From an uncultured Chlorobiaceae bacterium (lineage in GTDB: Bacteria > Bacteroidota > Chlorobiia > Chlorobiales > Chlorobiaceae): 6,519 nt of DNA. The notes under the pieces were generated by a model. That model was given only the letters and a program-made list of their open reading frames with translations, searched no databases and was not told the DNA's origin. Position numbers and translations under genes: made by a program. This document shows, piece by piece, positions 3,544 through 6,519 of the stretch. The stretch spans positions 1 to 6,519 of the forward strand of contig CAILXE010000459.1 of NCBI GenBank assembly GCA_903838095.1. Direction: 5' to 3'. How positions within the stretch are numbered: the first letter of the stretch is position 1; every line of letters begins with the position of its first letter.

Positions 3544-6313
3544 TCTCTGGAATATACCAACTCCTTTCTCCAGGGCTTTTCGGACAGTTGTTCTGATATT
3601 GACCGAAGGGTTATTTCTGATCAGTTTTCTTCCAGCGCAGATATTGGCTCAGGAAACTCTTAAGAGTGAGCAAAAGATCACCCTCAGCGAGGATGATCTT
3701 TTGCTCTGTCAGGTTCGACTCGGGGGAAGTGTGCTTACCAGCGATATGGTCACCTACAGCAACCCTTCTGGATTTTTTCTTCCACTTGGTGAGATGAGTC
3801 GTCAGCTCGAACTGGGCATAACGGTCGATCTGGCTCATCGCCATGCCGATGGTTTTGTAGCCCGACCGCCACAAAAGTTTATGCTCGACATGACCAGCGA
3901 GGCGGTATCGGTTTCAGGTAAAGCCTACCGGTACGATCCGTCCCTGGTCGTGGCAATGCAGGACGATATTTACGTCGAGAGCAAGCTGCTTGGAGAGTGG
4001 GTAGCCATGCGTATCGATGCCAACCGTCTTGATGCCACGGTAGATATCCGTCCGTTTGAACCACTTCCGCTTCAGGAGCGTATGGCACGGAGTCAGCGTG
4101 GCTCCAATACATGGGGGTACGGAAGCTTTAATGATCCCGGGTTTCCATTGCTTGATACGCCATACCGCTTTCTCGATGGCCCGAGTATTGACTTCTCCCT
4201 CTCCTCTTCCCTTTCCGGAGAGCCGGAGAAAAACATCAGTCTCGGAAACAGCAATTTCCATACAAGGATCTCCGGAGACCTACTGTGGATGAACGGGCAG
4301 CTTGATCTTTCAGGGCAGATTGCAAGCCCAGGCAAATCGGTTATCGGAATTGGCAATGGCAATCTGGTCCTGGAGCGGGTTAATCCATCAGGGGGTATTC
4401 TGACAATTCTTGACGCCCGGCGGGTTGCCGTTGGGGATATCGGGCCATCATCTCTGCCATTGATCGGCAGCAGTGTTGGAGCTGGTATTATAATCAGCAG
4501 TTACCCGCTCAATCAGTTGTCATTTTTTGACTTGTTGACGTTACGAGGGTTCCTTGCTGACGGCTGGGATGTGGAACTTTTCAATAATGGCAACCTGCTC
4601 GACTACCGGCATTCAAATCCTCTTGAAAATTATGCATTTGTCGATATCCCGCTGCGTTATGGGCTGAATGAACTGCAGCTTGTGTTTAACGGACCTATGG
4701 GCAAAAGGCGAGTCGAAACGCACATCTACAACGTCGGAAGTAACATGAGCAAGCCTGGGAGCTGGAGCTACCAGGTGACCGCAACCAACGCTTCGCTTCC
4801 TTCGATGCTTGCCTCGCCAATCAGTGCGACACCAGCCCCGCTCATAACATGGAAGAGTACGCTTGGCGTGAACAAATGGCTTACGGCTTCAAATTATTTC
4901 GCTTCTGCACTCATCGACAACGAACGTCAGAGCCTTGCCGGAGCAGGCTTCAGTGGCTATCTGAAGATGATACAGCTTGATGTGCAGGTTGCCCGTAATC
5001 TTGCCACCAGTCAGTGGGCTCGGCAGGCAAGTGGCCTCTCACGGTTTGGGCCATTGTCACTATCCGTTCAGTTGCAGGATTATGATAAAGAGTGGCATAC
5101 AACCACCGGACCGGCCTCTTACCTCAGGAAATGGGATGTGCGCATCGATGGCTTGCACCCCTTCTTCTTTTTAAGAAACTCTCCCTTCTCGATGACGTTT
5201 GCCCAAACAGAGTATGATGCCCTTCGTACTTCGAAAAGCGCCACCATGACAAACAGCAACCAGACATTGGGAATCAACCACACTCACACGATCACCGCCG
5301 AGCGGACGCAGGATAGTGAAGCTGAGAGTGATGTCATTTCGGGCACCTCTTATGCCAGCATGACCCACCGCAACCTTTCAGTCAGAGCTGAAATCGACTA
5401 TCAGCTTCATCCTGAGAGAGTCATCAACACTTTTGGTACTACCTGTCAACTGCGTCTCCCGCACGAATTGCAGCTTTTCAACCATATTGCCTACTCTCCA
5501 CTGAGCAAAGCGCTGACGACATCACTGGGGCTTAACCGCACTTTTAGTGCTTTTGCACTGGGGGTAACAGGCAACTACACCGTTGGAGAGGCCTGGAATG
5601 TCGGTATCCAGCTCTCGACAAACCTGAGTCGTGAGCCGCAACAAGGACAATGGAATCTCAATGGAAGTTTGAACAGTAATCAGGCGGGAGTATCCGCCCA
5701 GGCATACCTCGACAGCAATCGTAACAGACAATGGGATTCGGGGGAGCCTCCAATCAAAGATGTTGAGTTTTTTGTCAATCAGCAAAGCCATAAACCTCTC
5801 TCTGACGAAAATGGTATGGCTTTTCTTCAAGGGATTTCACCAAATAATCTGACTGATATTGCCATTTCACCGTCAACATTGACCGAGCTGCTCTGGGTGC
5901 CTGCCGATAAAGGAGTGCGTGTGGTGCCACGGCCGGGTTATCCTGTTGCGGTGAATTTTCCGGTCTGGGTTATCGGAGAAGTTTCGGGTACCATCTACAG
6001 AAAGAAAAACAGTATTGAGGAACTGGCTTCCGGAATCAACATAGAAGCTGTTGATAAAACCGGTACCGTGGTCACCAAGGCACGCTCCGAATTTGACGGG
6101 GTTTACATTCTGAAAGCGCTGCCCAGCGGTGAGTATACCGTGCGAGTATCGCCGGAACAGGCCGAAAAGTTGGGATGCACCGCACCGTCAAGGGCGGTAA
6201 GCATTCCTCTCGAAGGCGCCTTTATCGACAATGTTAATCTGGTGCTGGATGACATTGTTGTTGATTCCTTTGGAGATGTTATTGTCGAACCAAAATCTTT
6301 ACCAGTAAAGTAA
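3497..6313 (+). CDS. Divergent outer-membrane usher for fibre assembly, with C-terminal calcium-loop-like and carboxypeptidase-regulatory-like domains
   Basis: About 938 residues from ATG 3497; TTG 3482 would add five. The start is uncertain: no candidate has a Shine-Dalgarno sequence, and the gene overlaps the chaperone by 47 or 62 bases. A hydrophobic segment (30-51) after several Arg, ending ILAQ, is the likely signal peptide. An N-terminal domain (about 66-200; LLLCQVRLGGSV, FFLPLGEMSRQL) probably receives chaperone-subunit complexes. The barrel starts near PYRF (222), with usher-like RVAVGDIGPSSLPLIG (309-324). The stretch 356-402, from GWDVELFNNGNLLDY to LVFNGPMG, looks like the plug. 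A second barrel half reaches about 730. Then come an EF-hand-like loop (739-750; D739, N741, N743, Q745, D747, E750) and a carboxypeptidase-regulatory-like domain (829-880; FDGVYILKALPSGEYTV). It would secrete and assemble the two pilins. The class is clear; the subfamily is distant from PapC/FimD. Confidence 0.85.
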   Translation: MTQSLWRQRLILLFHNLWNIPTPFSRAFRTVVLILTEGLFLISFLPAQILAQETLKSEQKITLSEDDLLLCQVRLGGSVLTSDMVTYSNPSGFFLPLGEMSRQLELGITVDLAHRHADGFVARPPQKFMLDMTSEAVSVSGKAYRYDPSLVVAMQDDIYVESKLLGEWVAMRIDANRLDATVDIRPFEPLPLQERMARSQRGSNTWGYGSFNDPGFPLLDTPYRFLDGPSIDFSLSSSLSGEPEKNISLGNSNFHTRISGDLLWMNGQLDLSGQIASPGKSVIGIGNGNLVLERVNPSGGILTILDARRVAVGDIGPSSLPLIGSSVGAGIIISSYPLNQLSFFDLLTLRGFLADGWDVELFNNGNLLDYRHSNPLENYAFVDIPLRYGLNELQLVFNGPMGKRRVETHIYNVGSNMSKPGSWSYQVTATNASLPSMLASPISATPAPLITWKSTLGVNKWLTASNYFASALIDNERQSLAGAGFSGYLKMIQLDVQVARNLATSQWARQASGLSRFGPLSLSVQLQDYDKEWHTTTGPASYLRKWDVRIDGLHPFFFLRNSPFSMTFAQTEYDALRTSKSATMTNSNQTLGINHTHTITAERTQDSEAESDVISGTSYASMTHRNLSVRAEIDYQLHPERVINTFGTTCQLRLPHELQLFNHIAYSPLSKALTTSLGLNRTFSAFALGVTGNYTVGEAWNVGIQLSTNLSREPQQGQWNLNGSLNSNQAGVSAQAYLDSNRNRQWDSGEPPIKDVEFFVNQQSHKPLSDENGMAFLQGISPNNLTDIAISPSTLTELLWVPADKGVRVVPRPGYPVAVNFPVWVIGEVSGTIYRKKNSIEELASGINIEAVDKTGTVVTKARSEFDGVYILKALPSGEYTVRVSPEQAEKLGCTAPSRAVSIPLEGAFIDNVNLVLDDIVVDSFGDVIVEPKSLPVK

Positions 6314-6316
6314 ATA

Positions 6317-6364
6317 CTTGCCATCGATACCGTCTTGCGTGAATCCCATCGCGAAGATGGCAAG
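6317..6364 (+). terminator. Long-loop 9-bp stem-loop after the usher gene, candidate operon end
   Basis: CTTGCCATC at 6317-6325 pairs perfectly with GATGGCAAG at 6356-6364, starting three bases after the usher stop codon. The 30-base loop has some internal complementarity (for example GCG/CGC). No T-run follows, so it may act as a 3'-end stabiliser or a factor-dependent stop rather than an intrinsic terminator. Confidence 0.4.
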
Positions 6365-6409
6365 GTGAAGAGTCTCGTCCCTGCTGGCGTTGATAGATCT
6401 CATTCAAAT

Positions 6410-6445
6410 AAAGGAGCTGAAGTGGCGTCCCCTGCCAGCGCGTAA
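6410..6445 (+). promoter_or_regulatory. Strong Shine-Dalgarno sequence with 7-codon micro-ORF downstream of the usher
   Basis: AAAGGAG at 6410-6416 lies five bases before a GTG at 6422 that opens MASPASA, ending at TAA 6443-6445. It is a second case in this window of a good Shine-Dalgarno sequence serving only a micro-ORF. It may be the leader of a gene beyond the right edge, a fragment of a decayed gene, or chance. The flanking 206 bases hold no gene I can support. Confidence 0.2.
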
Positions 6446-6487
6446 AGTGATTCATAAGCTTCTCATTGGCAGAAAGCCTGAAAACCA

Positions 6488-6510
6488 TCCTGCGGACATC
6501 TTCCGCAGGA
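6488..6510. terminator. Strong 9-bp hairpin near the right edge, possible terminator or leader element
   Basis: TCCTGCGGA at 6488-6496 pairs perfectly with TCCGCAGGA at 6502-6510 around a 5-base loop, the most compact stable hairpin in the window. Read on the - strand it is followed by TGGTTTTC, a short T-run that would suit a terminator for a convergent gene to the right. On the + strand no T-run follows before the window ends. It could close the usher operon, a neighbouring gene, or both. Confidence 0.4.
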
Positions 6511-6519
6511 AGAGCAGCC

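Noticed and set aside
3914..4362. Minus-strand frames of 77-115 codons opposite the usher N-terminal region
   Set aside because: They are antisense shadows of a well-supported usher reading frame, with no domain or start signal.
3599..6313. TTG at 3599 as the usher start, removing the overlap with the chaperone
   Set aside because: It would leave a signal peptide with no positive charge before its hydrophobic core and has no Shine-Dalgarno sequence. Starting at 3497 keeps the Arg-rich n-region.
6279..6519. Minus-strand frame open from the right edge to 6279 (AALPAEDVRRMVFRLSANEKLMNHF...)
   Set aside because: It runs off the edge and overlaps the usher 3' end by about 35 bases. The first part looks protein-like, but the rest is rich in Arg and Gln with no recognisable family, and it crosses the 6488-6510 and 6317-6364 hairpins. 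It could be the tail of a convergent gene, but I cannot support it.
1..6519. CRISPR arrays, tRNA or rRNA genes, intact insertion sequences
   Set aside because: No regularly spaced repeats, no cloverleaf-like or rRNA-like stretches, and no transposase frame with flanking terminal repeats were seen.

Overview
The window reads as one stretch of a Gram-negative chromosome of moderate G+C. It holds the tail of a two-component signalling locus followed by a four-gene surface-fibre operon, all on the + strand. The periplasmic chaperone, outer-membrane usher and Sec-exported pilin-like proteins imply a diderm. The pairing of DUF4402-type pilins with this divergent usher, and the style of the receiver-domain tail at the left edge, fit a green sulfur bacterium (Chlorobium/Pelodictyon group). 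This assignment is recognition from memory and was not tested.

Layout: (1) Positions 2-100 are the last 32 codons of a receiver domain, probably the end of a hybrid histidine kinase that starts outside the window. (2) Positions 241-987 encode a complete OmpR/PhoB-type response regulator with a TTG start. (3) Positions 988-1397 are a 410-base gap rich in signals: two inverted repeats with the same ATTCTG...CAGAAT arms, an AT-rich 9-bp dyad, a 10-bp-period TTGTGA direct repeat, a good sigma-70-type promoter, and a leader with a perfect Shine-Dalgarno sequence opening two linked micro-ORFs. (4) Positions 1398-1934 and 2085-2627 encode two paralogous exported DUF4402 proteins, the likely fibre subunits, separated by 150 bases with two stem-loops. 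(5) Positions 2680-3543 encode a PapD-like periplasmic chaperone. (6) The usher gene starts inside the chaperone gene and ends at 6313. It is a large divergent usher with a C-terminal calcium-loop-like motif and a carboxypeptidase-regulatory-like domain. (7) Positions 6314-6519 hold stem-loops and a second strong Shine-Dalgarno sequence with a micro-ORF, but no gene I can support.

Inferred working model: the kinase and response regulator sense a signal and control the promoter near 1189-1217. The two subunits are exported, the chaperone caps and folds them in the periplasm, and the usher assembles and secretes them as a surface fibre. No tip adhesin is visible. Most genes here lack a clear Shine-Dalgarno sequence, whereas the two best ones precede micro-ORFs, so translation of the first pilin may be controlled through its leader.
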